This document shows positions 20,660 to 32,509 of a stretch of DNA of 32,511 nt, in pieces. The stretch covers positions 1 through 32,511 of the forward strand of contig MSJH02000316.1 in assembly GCA_001931875.2 (NCBI GenBank). The letters run 5' to 3'. The position numbers and the translations under genes were made by a program. The stretch comes from Byssochlamys sp. IMV 00236. Taxonomy: Eukaryota; Ascomycota; Eurotiomycetes; Eurotiales; Thermoascaceae. Each line of letters begins with the position of its first letter. The stretch's first letter is position 1. Below the pieces are notes generated by a model. It ran no database searches. It saw only the letters and a list, made by a program, of their open reading frames with translations, and had not been told where the DNA came from.

Positions 20660-22116
20660 TTTGAGGTAAAGTATACACAAGAACAGTCAACTGCCAAGTA
20701 AGGAACAACTCAAAAGAAAAGCGCAGGATATTCTGCGCACAATATATCTTGTAGCGTGGCTGTGATCTTTATCTGAAAAAGGAAAGACATAAGCTGTTAG
20801 TTTACTTTTTTCGTTTAAATGGTTCATAAAGAAAAGCTAGGACCTTCGTTCATTAAAGCTATTGAGTAAGGCTTGGATCCATCCCTCACAGGATGAAAAC
20901 CTGTTCTAGCATTGTGGAGGAAAAGAAAAGCAACCGAATAGGTCCTTGAACTCAATAGAGTCGGTAACCCTAGACTAACGTAGTCTCGCCAAGCATAGAA
21001 CGCGATTGCTGTACTGCCTATAATGAAGCCATACTATATACCTATAGCAGTCATTAAGGTCCATAAGGAGAGTCTACCACATAATGAATAACAGAGGCGC
21101 AACCAGATCTCTTGGAGGTACTCTATTCGATGCTAGGAGTATTGTTCACGACAAGCTCGATGAAAACATCCCACAAAAACCCTACGATAGTACTGAAAAG
21201 TAGCTCACGCGTTAACGAGAAGTCCGTTTAATAGGATAGTGATCATTATCTACTAATCTTCATGGTCATCTCACCGGATCTTGGAGAACTGTAATGGAAC
21301 AGTAACGCATTACAGTTTATCACACCAAACGCTCACCAGCGCCTTTTCGATATCTAGGCTTCTACATCCTTTTCACATTGCTCAAAGAGGATTCTTGATT
21401 CTTACAGGACAAACTGCATGATCAAGTGTAGCTTTATTCTCAGCGACAGATCTCACTCGGAGGATGGGCGACAATAATGAATACACTAATCAAGGTCAGG
21501 TATTGCCTGAGACTACTCGCAATTTAACCTCGCACAAATATCTAAAATTATTCAAAGATTCGGTAAATTGAGACTAGAAGCACAACACTAAAAGTTAACT
21601 TTACATCGGATTTCCTTAAAGGAACCCGTGTGCAACATTCTAACAGTTTTTTTTTTGGAAATCTCAAGAAGCAAAAAATGACATAGCATAGTAAAAAGTT
21701 AATGAAGAATGGTAGAGATGGGATGTATGGATTATCTCATTAATATGTTTGGTATAAAGGTTTCCATCGTTACCAGACTTTAAATAAAATGACTTGTCAT
21801 AGATTGTAATCTCGATGAGATAATATATATTCACTATGTTTTCAATCAAATATTTTACGCGTTTGAACGATAGATGTCATATAATGAAGTAACAGATAAA
21901 TTTATTACAACTTAATGAAAATGGAAGCACTTTTTGTGCGAGTGTTTCTTTTTCAAAGAAACGCTTTTTTTGAAGAAGCCGAACCTGTGATTCTTTTGTT
22001 TATTGTACAAACTTAAGTGATGTGTTGTGTAACATCAACTGTATGTATCTCACGTTTACTACAAAAGAGAAGGGTATTTTCTCTTTCCTCTTGACTTTCA
22101 TTTGATCATTTTAATC
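20660..22116. other. Divergent spacer holding a LINE remnant
   Basis: Between the F-box gene (-) and the M16 peptidase gene (+). From about 20870 to 21640 the base composition and broken frames are those of an old retroelement (listed separately). The stretch 21650-22116 is AT-rich and presumably carries the peptidase promoter; no TATA box stands out. Confidence 0.55.
21240..21640 (+). mobile_element. Degenerate non-LTR retrotransposon (LINE) remnant, C-terminal part of the reverse transcriptase
   Basis: Plus-strand fragments appear in the order found in LINE polyproteins, in shifting frames. First, NLHGHLTGSWRTVMEQ, a stop, RITVYHTKRSPAPFRYLGFYI (about 21255-21372; FRYLGF is a hallmark after the RT palm). 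Then DKLHDQV, a stop, LYSQRQISLGGWATIMNTLI (21408-21491; family form HSQRQLSxRGRATVLNTLI). Then SKIIQRFGKLRLEA (about 21543-21585). Stops and frameshifts separate them, so it is long dead. Similar debris may extend left to about 20870 without motifs I can name. A T-rich stretch at 21646-21656 follows. The clade (Tad or I type) cannot be fixed. Confidence 0.7.
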
Positions 22117-25100
22117 ATGACACCTACTTTTAAGGATAGCTTCATACACTATCCTCCTTTTGTAGTTGATCCATGCGCACATATTCAGATCAAATGCTGT
22201 AAAAGCTCTAACACCGGATTGACTGCCATTCACATCGACATGGAAGGTAACCCATAAAGAGCTAATTATTATACTATACTCTAAACACTTGTAATCAGGA
22301 CCATTAGTGAGCGGTTTTTTGACTTTGGCAACAAGAGGTATATATTTTTAATGCTATATTTTATAAATCACTCAAAATAAAGTTATAGTAAACGATGACA
22401 ATGGATGTCCACATATACTAGAACAGTAAAACAATTTGTGTCAAAAGAAGAAGGACTAACATTGACTATATTTTAGCTTAATATTCTTGGGAAGTGAGAA
22501 GTATCCTTACAAGGTATAGCAATGATCGATTACCCTTTTAGATCATATCCTTTATACATTTGTATATAGGGAACACTTGATTTACTTGCTCCAAGGGCAT
22601 ATGCACCAGGAACTAATGCATGGACTGACATTGATCATACTTGTTACAGTATGCCTTTAATACGTGCTAATTTTATAATGACTTTTTTTTTAATAGCTTT
22701 AACAACTGCTGGAAGTGATGGTTTTCTTCAACTACTGCCTGTCTATGCAGATCACGTACTATATCCTACTTTAACCGATTCTGGCTTTTACACAGAGGTC
22801 CATCACGTCAACCAAAATGGTGAAGATGCAGGTAAGAAAGCTTTCTAGTTTCACATACACACAATGACAACTGACTTTATTTTTGTTGTTAATAGGCGTA
22901 AGTTGTGCTACTGTTTTAACAATAAACACTTATAATGACTCAAATACTTAGGTTGTCTATTGTGAACTACAAGCAAGAGAAAACTCCGTATATGATATTA
23001 TGCATCGTAGGTTACAGAGTATGATTTATCCCAAACAGAGTGGATATCCCTTCGAAGCGGGTGGGTTAGTCAGTTGCATACGAAAACTCAAGATTGAATC
23101 AAGTAAAAGCTGAAACTAATGCTTGTGTCATCTCTAAAAAAAAGATCATTAACCTTATTCTTTATTTGTCTAGTCCGGGAGTATCACAGTCAGTTTTACA
23201 GTCCTGAAAATCTTGTTATTATCATCACAGGAAAGCTAGATCAAGTCCATCTATTATCAACCTTAGAGCAGATTGACAAGTCAATTCTTGATAGACGCGT
23301 TCCAAAAGTGCCAAAGCCAAGGCCATGGAATCCAGCACCAGAGATACCCAACTTGAAACATAATACAGTTGAAACAGTTTTGTTTCCTGGTGAATCGGAA
23401 AGCTTGGGAGAAGTGACAGTAACTTGGTTAGGTCCAAGGTGGAATGTAAGATGAATAGAGGTTACACTTCACTTCGCACTAACACCTGCCGTAGGAATTC
23501 TTAGAGATACAAGCTATTTACATGATGAACACATACTTAACTGATACACCTATCTCATCACTCAAAAGGCTATTTGTAGAGTGCAAAGACCCTTACTGCT
23601 CGGAAGTGGATTTTAGAATAGTCGAAAGAAGCAGGGTTGCAGTCACTCTGACGCTTAGAAATGTACAATTGGATAAAATAGATACGGTCATACCAAAGCT
23701 CATGGCAGCCTTACGAAATATTGTGGCAGAATCTGATTTTGATATGTCAAGGATGCTTACTCTAATACAAAAAGAAAAGCTCAGGGTAATATAGGACTAC
23801 AAATGAAGCATATGTGCGTGGCTAACAACGTATAAAAAAGATATTTGACGAATATGAAACAAGAGCAGCCTTCACTCTACCACTGTCTGCAATAACAGGT
23901 TTGTTCATGATAAATATTACGTATTGACAATCAGTGTTTATGGTTTTTTATTATTAGCAAGCATTTATGGAGAAATAGGCACCAAGGATTTTGTAAACGC
24001 ATTTCAACAACCTAAATACCTTAACGAATTGATAAAGTTTTCAAAAGATGACTGGTTGGATTTATTGAATAGGTAGACTGACAAAGAAAGACAGAGGAGG
24101 GGGGGGAGGAGAATGACTAAAGCATTGGATCAGAGTTTATTTAGAAACTGCATATGCTGCGCTCGTAGGAAAGCCTTCGGTCACAATGTCACAAGGGCTT
24201 GCCGACACTGAAAAGGAAAGAATACATCAGCAGCGAGCGAGATTAGGAAAGAAGGGCTTAAATGATTTAAAGAAAAAGTTGCAGCGTGCTATAAGGATGA
24301 ATGAGGCTCAAATACCAGCAAGGATTATGGAAACCTTCCCTATACCTAGTGTATCAAGCATATCCTCTATTGAAGTATTGACAGCTATAAACCCTCATTA
24401 CAAAGATGACATATACCACAATAATATACAAGAATACATCAACCAGGACGGACAGCAGGATGATATTCCTTATTTCATACAATATGACCGTAAGTAATCC
24501 GGTCTTATCTTTGTTTTTCTAAAAATGGAATTCTAAGAGATTTGACCATCTAGACATATCTTCCGCATTTGTATCACTCTCTGTTTATCTAGACACTTCA
24601 AATATACCCTCTCATTTACGTCCTTATGGAAGGGTCTATATGGATATCCTATTTGCTTCACCTATACTTGCTGATAACGGTATTTACATAGAACATGATG
24701 AAGTGATCCAGCAGTTAGATCAGGACTTGATATCATATGATTCATCACTCGGTTATCAAGCAATGTTTCGTGAATATATCGTCATTAATATCAAAGTTGA
24801 AGTAAGAGAAGCTTAGATAGAGTGTTGGCTTGCATGTATATACATATATTGATGTGTATTAGAATAAGAAATACGATATCGGTGTAAGATGGTTAAAGTA
24901 TTTATTATGGAACATACAATTTATTCAGAACAGGTAACCCCATTAAGTGAGTGCTCATACATTTTCTCTGATATCGAAATTGTACAAGAATAGACTTGTC
25001 ATTGGTGTTCATAAAACATTAGATGATATCCCTCAAGCAAAATGTAATGGCAAACTGGTAAATATTCAAAATATAAATATATGTCCTTGTCTAAAGCAAT

Positions 25101-26305
25101 CTTTTAGGTTGCTGATTGGACTATACGGGCAATACACACAGACATAAAGAAATCAACAGAAGCAGCATGTAGTTACCTCTATCAAGATGTGTTTCTTTCA
25201 AATATTTTGTCTGAATTAAAGAGCAATCCTGAACAAATTATTCAAAATATGCGTGAATTTAGATCGAGACGTAATGGCATAGTGGACTTGTTTATGACAA
25301 TTTTACTAACAGATAATATAGTATGCCTAAGTGAAAATATCCGTGTACATGTCATTGGTGACATATTAAAACTAGATAAACCTAAAAGTGCGTTCAATTG
25401 TTGGGTTACAAGGCGTAAATTGGTGTCGTTGCCTCCTGTCATTTGTGCAAGAGATGTGTTTAGCAAACATGGAAAAGAGCCCGGTAGTTGTGTAAGTCTT
25501 TGACTTTTTTCTTGTTTTCAATAGTTTCTGATCTTTTACTTTTAGACAATTGTAGTTGTACTCCCTTACACAGAAAGCTCATACTCCGTTCATTCAACTA
25601 AAGGTAAACCATGAAAACAATATCGTTGACTGCCTAGTGTTTATACTCTTTAGGACCTACCGATTTTGACTCACCAGATATTCCACCTCTGATGGTACTA
25701 ATAGAGATGCTACATGCAATGGAAGGTATCTACACTCGCCTTGTAAGAGGACTCGGATTAGCCTATAGATGCATGCTTTCAAGCAAAGCAGAGGCTGGCC
25801 TGATATCACTTCACATCATTCGATCGACTAATATACTGAGCGCTTTCGAACAAATGAAACAAGTGACTGAAAAATTACTGAATGGAGATGTACAATTTGA
25901 TGATTATGCACTCGAAGGGGCCAAGAGTAGTGTTATATTTGATATTGCTAATGGTGAAGGAACTAAAGAGGCTGCAGCTGCTCAATCATTTATCATCAAG
26001 GCATTAAAACGAAGCAAGCTGCAAAAGATAGACCTTCTTAAAGCTATACAGGTAATCTTTACACAGCTTTGTACCTTTCCTCATCCTTTGATGACATTAT
26101 ATGTATGTAATAGGAAGTGACGATGAGAGATATATATCAAATGCTCTCAAGATATATTGTGCCTCTTTTTGAAGCTAATTGCTCTAACCATGTCATTGTC
26201 AGTTCTCAAGATAGATGTCAATGGATTGAAGAATCATTTACAAAATTGGGCCATTCAGTCCAAACGATAAGAATGGAGGATATTTATACCAGAAATGCTT
26301 TTTAG
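22117..26305 (+). CDS. M16 family zinc metallopeptidase (yeast YOL098C/Sdd3-like), 20 exons
   Basis: Exons: 22117-22246, 22299-22337, 22389-22425, 22477-22513, 22570-22648, 22697-22831, 22896-22897, 22952-23102, 23174-23445, 23495-23785, 23841-23898, 23958-24072, 24134-24489, 24554-24801, 24863-24933, 24994-25057, 25108-25491, 25546-25603, 25654-26051, 26114-26305. They sum to 3117 nt, 1038 aa; yeast YOL098C is 1037 aa as I recall. Insulinase-type peptidases degrade peptides in a closed two-half chamber. The inverted zinc motif H65-I-L-E68-H69 is split by intron 3 (CPHILE-H-LIFLGSEKYPYKG); Glu158 in GVVYCELQARE is the likely third ligand. The usual fold continues: REYHSQFYSPENLVIIITG, VTVTWLGPRWN, and a degenerate second half (RLVRGLGLAYR). 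There is no signal peptide, so it is probably cytosolic. The frame requires a 2-nt exon (22896-22897) coding the last bases of Gly153. Introns are 48-71 nt. Confidence 0.88.
22896..22897 (+). other. Candidate 2-nt microexon (GC) of the M16 peptidase gene
   Basis: Flanked by TTAATAG (acceptor) and GTAAGT (strong donor). Exon 6 ends in G, the microexon adds GC, exon 8 starts GTTGTC, giving Gly-Val-Val of the conserved GEDAGVVYCE. Joining exon 6 straight to exon 8 would give a stop within five codons, and retaining either intron also stops. Introns on each side (64 and 54 nt) are of normal size for this genome. Confidence 0.72.
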
Positions 26306-27736
26306 CTTCTCTCCTGTCTATCGGGTGTTGAATGCTTGTTTATCTTTGTGAGGTTGTTGCAAAATCCAGGGACAAAAAAAATGCATATAGTCGTCTAAAT
26401 AAAACAAAACATATGATATAACTTTTATTAAGATAAATAACTAATGCTTCGTCTTGATATCCTTGTAAAATGTGTGCACACACGTTGTCCCATCCACTCT
26501 ACAGTGTTTTTAAAAATTAATGTCGCGCCAAGATGTCGCATTCCTGTATATTTTGTATTGTAAAAATTCAATTTTTGCGACATTACTTTCTGGAAATACT
26601 GTATCTAGTGCTATTTTTGGTAATGGTGTTCCTTAAAAAAGAAAAAGCTTAATTTCATTGTTCTCTTTTATTTTTAAAAGGGATGTTCCTGTTTATTACG
26701 CAACCAAAATCTCAGTTCCATTATTGTAATGAAAGAGTTTGAAATAGCTAGTTTGATTGAATGCCAGAAAGAATCTTGATAATCTAAAAGAATCATCTAA
26801 TTATCCAGCAAGTGAGTACTGCGTTAATCAAACAATTGAGCTATAAAAAAGCGCCGTTGACATCATGATTATCTGTGAAAAGTCACCTTTATTGTTCCTA
26901 GAAAAAAGATAAATGTGTGAAATAATTACAAGTAATCTCATCTTGTATTTGACCTACTTTATACTTGGAAGCGTATAAACAGAAAGAGAGAGAGAGAGTT
27001 TATGAGAAAGACAGGACTTGTAAGATCTTTATAAGTTGAGAAGTCCAAGTTTATACACTTCAAAGCTCAATTTTGTAGGTTTACCATTTCTTGAACATCC
27101 GCCTCATGTTCAGTTACACACATTCAACAACAGTGCTCCTCATATGGCCCATGCGTAGGAAATGATGTTGATATGTAGAGAATTGAAACTGCAGCCCTTT
27201 TTTGTCGACCACTGTCATTCTAATTACACCAACTATATAATTGTCAACAGAAAATACAACATCAAACTTTGAAAGACGCTCAAGGTTAGAGATTGGGAGG
27301 GAGGGGTGTCAAGATTACCTTTTTTGAAGCAGTTTGTCGGTAGACTGTATCACGCACATAAGCTTTCATTAGGAAATGTCTTGTGACTATTATACCTTTC
27401 ATTAGAAAAAAAAAGTACCATATCAAAAATTGACTCATCCTCGGTCTAACTCTATCGTTATATTTCAACTTTCTCTGTTTTTTTATGACTATTGCTTATT
27501 ATGTAAAGTCTGCATTACAAGTAAAATTTGCCCACAAGTCCGACTTTAACACATTATACATGTGCGCGCGCCATGGGTGTGTGATCAGTTTAGCAGTTTC
27601 TACAGCAGAGTTGAAATCCTGTGATTTCTTTTTGTTCAATCACCTGAGATTAAATAAAAAGGGCATTTATCATTTTTCGCCTTTCTTTTTCTCTCTCTCT
27701 CTCTTTATTTGTTTTTCCCCTCTTTCTTTTTCTATA
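26306..27736. other. Spacer of 1.4 kb upstream of the RRM gene
   Basis: AT-rich. Contains a short GA repeat at 26982-26998 and a C/T-rich leader with CT repeats (27685-27735) just before the RRM-gene ATG, as expected for a promoter and start-site region. Open frames here (27286-27468 minus, 27485-27736 plus) show random composition. Confidence 0.55.
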
Positions 27737-29047
27737 ATGTCCTTTTATCCAACAAGTCCTACGTTTATGAATGATATAGGCGATATGAATGAAAAGACCA
27801 CACTTTGGTAAGTATCTTTATATATCAAGATGAATAATGAATTATATAAATAATTAACAAAGTGAATAACAAAAAAGGTATGTAGGATGGGAGACTTGGA
27901 CCCGTGGATGGATGAAGTCTTTTTGAAGCAACTGTGGTTTTCGATGGGCGAAAATGTTGTTGTCAAATTGATAAGAAATAAAAAGACTGGGTAATTATAG
28001 ATACATGCTGCGCAACTATAAAAAAAAATGCTAACCTGTGGGAATCCCTTTTAGTTTGAGTTGTGGCTATGCATTCATTGGATTCACTTCGAATCAGGCA
28101 GCTCAAAGAGCATTGGCAACTGTGCATGGATCGAGAATACCAAATACACAATCTACTTTTAGACTAAACTGGGCATCTGGTGGAGGAATTGCTGATAGAA
28201 AGTAAAGAAGTGTATGTTGTATATTTATAGATTATTTATTTTTATATAATAGAGAGGACAGGGCACCTGAATTCAGCATATTTGTAGGTGATTTGGACAA
28301 TGACGTGAACGAGCATTATCTATTTGTAAGTTAGACCTTACATATACTCCCTATCAATATTAACAAACTGTATAGAGCATATTTCATGCAAGATATCCTT
28401 CATGTCATTCTGTAAAAATCATGACTAATCCCTCTACTGGTTTCTCGAGAGGTTACGGATTTGTCCGATTTTCTAATCAGCAAGAACAACAACAGGCGGT
28501 AATAGAAATGAATGGTGTATTATGCAATCAGCGTCCTATGAGGGTATCATTCGCGACACCCAAAACAAATAATCATCAAAGATATATTCAATTGGCACTA
28601 CAAGCACCAGCCCTTCTTCAACAGCCCAGTGATCCTAATAATACAACTGTATTTGTCGGAGGACTGTCTTCACCTGTAACTGAGGATGAGTTGAGACGTT
28701 ATTTTGCACCCTTTGGTGAGATTGTGAGTGTAAAGATACCACCAGGTAAAGGCTGTGGATTTGTCCAGTATGTATCACGAGCATCAACCGAGAAGGCTAT
28801 TGAAAAGATGAATGGCTTCTTGATTGGAACTTCACGTATAAGATTATCATGGGGAAGAAGCAGCCACGGTCAACCAACCGATTTAAAGAAGCCTCAACCA
28901 CAAACACAGATAGTACACAATGATCTGTTGAGCACGTTTAGACCTTTATCACCTCCCTACAGTCTATATAATAACAGTACTGGCTTATTTAGTCCAAATC
29001 ATGATTGGTTAACAATGGATCCTTACGATGACCACTGGCCGCTCTAA
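27737..29047 (+). CDS. RNA-binding protein with three RRMs (Nam8/Csx1/TIA-1 type), five exons
   Basis: Exons 27737-27807, 27886-27990, 28055-28201, 28253-28325, 28376-29047; 355 aa. Relatives are U1-snRNP-associated Nam8, Ngr1, fission-yeast Csx1 and animal TIA-1, which control 5' splice-site choice or mRNA stability. RRM1 (about 22-105) has LWMGDLDPWMDE as RNP2 and CGYAFIGF as RNP1; RRM2 (116-195) has SIFVGDL and RGYGFVRF with the family signature ARYPSCHSVKIMTNPSTGFS; RRM3 (223-295) has TVFVGGL and KGCGFVQY. RRM3 ends IRLSWGR, as in Nam8/TIA-1. A short Pro/Ser/Tyr tail follows. The first intron is spliced at TATGTAG|GATGGG rather than at the earlier AAAAAAG, because only that restores WMGDL. 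AATAAA occurs at 29253. Nam8 and Csx1 cannot be told apart here. Confidence 0.9.
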
Positions 29048-29581
29048 TTTACCATTTGTGTTTTTCCTCTTATATTATCTTCATTGTTTATCCCCCCTCT
29101 CTCTTTGCGGTATTTTATTGCTATTGTTATTATTATTATTATTATTATTATATCATTATGTATATTGCTTATTTGTATCCCCTTTTTCTAATTCATTATG
29201 TTTTTCTTTTTTGCATTCTTACTGTTCTTCTTCAGTCGCTTTCCTTTACAGCAATAAATTAATATATGTTGGTCTATATTCAAAATGTGTGTAGTCAATG
29301 GATAAAAAGACAAATATAAGGATGAAACGAACGAGTTAAAAAAATGCTTTATCTTTATGCGTCATACGAATATTAATCATAAGTCATAGATATGTTTGTA
29401 TACTGCCAATAAAATAAAAATAATAATGTCAATGAAGTAATAAAAAGCATACATGGGGGAAGGTAAGGCGGCCTTATAGCATATAGAATGATGAAAGAGG
29501 GCATATGTATAATAAAGAAATGCTAATAATAAAAGAGAAATGCATATAAAAAACTAATAAATATAAAAAAGGGAAGGAAAG
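29048..29581. other. Convergent intergenic region between the RRM gene and STE12
   Basis: Shared 3' region: a (TTA)n repeat near 29127-29150, AATAAA at 29253-29258 for the plus-strand gene, and A/T-rich sequence for the STE12 end. The open frames on the plus strand (29028-29294) are low-complexity translations of the repeat. Confidence 0.6.
29127..29150. repeat. (TTA)n microsatellite
   Basis: Trinucleotide repeat about 80 nt after the stop codon of the RRM gene, in its 3' UTR. Confidence 0.85.
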
Positions 29582-31788
29582 TTAAGCACTAAAAACAAAG
29601 TTCATATCATTTAAAGGAGTGTAAAGATGGTGATGATAGTATGCATCCATGGTGTAAGGTGCATAATAATAGTAATCGTCAAAGCTAAATTGTTGTTGCT
29701 GTTGCTCTTCTTGCTCTTGGAATATAGGCTTGAAGGGTGAAAATAATGTCATGGAATGAAATGGATCTGTAGGTGAGGAAGCTAAAGATGAGGATGCATC
29801 ATTTTCTTCGTGAGTTAATGAATTGATGGATGATGTAGATGATATAATTGGATTGTACATGCAGTCATGTTTATGATTGTTGTTGTTGTTGTTGTAAACT
29901 GAGAATAGGCAGTCATCCCTATTCGTAACATCCTGCATTTGAAAATCAATGTCGATAAATGGTTTCTCATCCAGTGTCAAGGTCGGCCAAGACGTAACTG
30001 GTTCAGGAGAGGTTCCAGTGTCATGAACATGGCCGGTTTTTATGGCTTTCCTTGTTGTGGTAGTCGTCGTCGTGGTAGTGGTTGTCATGGTAGTGGTCGT
30101 AGTGGTTGTAGTACCAGTCAGGTTACTCTTACCCGGAGGAGAGTGAAAGAAGGAGTCTTGAGTACTTGTCGTACTGTTACTGGCGTGAGGATAGTCCTGA
30201 TGAATGATAAAAGAAGAGTAATGGTTGTTATCCTTTATATGCGAGTCGTCGTCATCATCGTCTTTATCATCAATCATTGCAGTAATAGAGGTGTTCATAT
30301 CGGTTGAATGTTCCAAACGATGATGCTCTTCAAGATTTTCAGATTGAGCAAAACATTTACCGCAGAGGTGACAAGTGAACATGTGTACAGGCTCCAAGTG
30401 CTGTTGACAGGGGCTTGGATAGAAATCAACGCTTGCAGTAGCTGTCGTGGCTGTGCTACTCGTGCTACTGCTGCTTCTCCAGTCCATTTGGTGCTGATGA
30501 TGATGATGATATTCATGCAATGTAGCTGAAGGCAAAGTTTGAGTCAAACCAGCCTTATAGGCAGCCATAGCTAGTCTACTCTGACCGCTGTTGGTCGATT
30601 TGCGAGGAGGCGGGTTACCAAAAGAAGGGACACGAGAAAAATTAATGGATGAGGGTGCAGGGGTAGGGTGATGACACTTGTCATGTCGACGAACACGGTC
30701 AGGACCACCTGCAGAGTGCAAAGAGGGCGAAGACTGGGTAGAGGAGACGGTACGACGTCTACGCTGTTTGTAGGCGGGTGATCCATCAAATAAGCTGAGG
30801 CTACCAAAGATTGCCTTTTGCTTTTTTAAATCAAGAGATCTCGATGACCGGTTAATATCCAATTGATTAACAGCTGATGAGATGGGTTCCAAATAATCTT
30901 TTTCGGTTGATTTTAAGCGGTATTCCCTATGAGCTGCAAGTTGATGCTTTTGCTGTTGGCCAAGACTGGCAGGTACTGAGTTTACACGAGATCTTTTGAT
31001 AGTGAGTCTTGTGGGCCATGGATCATCATTCTTTGGCGTAACTGAAATTAAGGAGTTTTAAAGTTTAGCGAATGCATATACTTATATGGAGAAGTTGTTG
31101 TGTTACCTTGATTCATGGATAAACTGTTGGTCAAAGGAGTTTTGACAAGTGACATGCTTTTCCTTAATTCATCAAATAATTCTTGGGTTGAATCCAACGA
31201 AAGAGAAGTAGCGGGTTCAGCAATTGCACGAGTTGTGCTCTCCAAACCCATCTTTTCACGCTTTAGATCACGCTCGAGAGCATCCAAGAAGAGACGATCA
31301 TGAGGTACAGAGAACCAGTAGAATACCTTTTGTTTCTTTTGAGTACGGATACAGTTGTTCTTGTAGAGAATATCCAATAGTTCTGACTTTGGATCTTCTA
31401 ATCTTGCATCGTGACCTGGCTTTAGATTGCGTAAATCGGAAAAGATGCCTTCTTCAAACTTTTTTGGGTTGATCACTGGTCTTCCAAAGGCATGAAAGCG
31501 AAAGGTCAACGAACGTACGATATCTGTGCCTGAAATGAAGAATACATTATCCCACAGAACACAGCTAATAGATTCACCGTTTGGTAAATGGAATCGTTTG
31601 ATGAATTTGTTGGTTTCCCATTGATGAGGTGCAGTTGCAAAGAATAACTTCATTTCATCAATCTGTGTTTGACGAATCATGATGTTTTCCTCTGTTGGCG
31701 CTGGTAGACCATAGGACGCGCTACCAAGTGGGTTACTATTGTTCTTGTCACTCGGTTTCTTTTTCGTATAGGGCTTTGAATTTAGCAT
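29582..31788 (-). CDS. STE12: Ste12-type transcription factor with one C2H2 finger, two exons
   Basis: Exons 31788-31107 and 31041-29582, intron 65 nt; 713 aa. Ste12 factors act below fungal MAP-kinase cascades in mating, filamentation and invasive growth. The DNA-binding STE homeodomain-like region (about 35-200) is well kept: NGESISCVLWDNVFFISGT, DIVRSLTFRFHAFGRPV, KKFEEGIFSDLRNLKPG, then YKNNCIRTQKKQKVFYWFSV and PHDRLFLDALERDLKREKMG. The second exon carries the TRLTIKRSRVNS segment and a C2H2 finger at about 448-472, FTCHLCGKCFAQSENLEEH-HRLEH (Cys451, Cys454, His467, His472). Filamentous-fungal Ste12 proteins usually have two tandem fingers; only one is seen. The rest is low-complexity: His, Thr, Asp, Asn and Gln runs, with an acidic/aromatic end (FSFDDYYYYAPYTMD) that could activate transcription. 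Several Mucorales carry more than one Ste12, so this may be a paralogue. Confidence 0.92.
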
Positions 31789-32074
31789 TTTCTATGATTT
31801 TAATTTTTTTTTTTTTTTTCTCTTTTTTTTTTAATATTGAAAGTCTTTGTTGTTTAAATAACTTTCAAAAGAAGAAAGAAGAGAGAAAAAAAAGAAAGAG
31901 AGAGAAGGGAAAAGGAAAAGGAAAAAGGTTAAATATAAAAAAACAACAAATATATACATGGTAATTTTATATATAAACGAGGAGACATCATTGGTGAAAA
32001 TAATCTGCAGCTATCAAAAAAAGGATATACATATAATATTTAAGGGGGGAGGTGAAGGGTTAAATAGGAGTTGA

Positions 32075-32096
32075 AAGAGAGAGAGAGAGAGAGAGA
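32075..32096. repeat. (GA)n microsatellite
   Basis: About eleven GA units, about 290 nt upstream of the STE12 start codon. Confidence 0.9.
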
Positions 32097-32467
32097 AAAG
32101 TGTGGAGAGAGAGTGTGTGTCATAGAGAGAGTGACAGTGATGCAACTAGATGAGAGAGAGAAAAAGAGAAAGAACAAGAAGGTGGGGGGTGAGTGTAAAC
32201 AAATCTGCTGGCACAACACATTTTATTTAAAATTAAGCCTTTTATAAAACATACATAAAGACTACCAACATGATACTTTTAAAAAAGTGGCAATGACCGC
32301 CAAAAAATAATACCTTGCATACATATATTATGCATAGTACAACCTCTCCTTTTCTCCTTTTCTTTTTTTTTTTGTGAGGTTATCAAGTGGGGATGATTGA
32401 GTGTATGTTTAATCTAAACCTGCATTATTATTTACGATTACATGGCTGGGGTATTTTACAACTTTTT

Positions 32468-32509
32468 CTCTCTCTCTCTCTCTCTTTTTTTTTTTTTTTT
32501 TTTTTTTTT
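32468..32509. repeat. (CT)n followed by poly-T
   Basis: CT dinucleotide run that passes into a run of about 25 T at the very end of the window. Confidence 0.9.

Noticed and set aside
29939..30529. Open frames on both strands within STE12 exon 2
   Set aside because: Shadows of the repeat-rich STE12 coding sequence; only the minus frame that contains the zinc finger continues the STE domain exon in phase.
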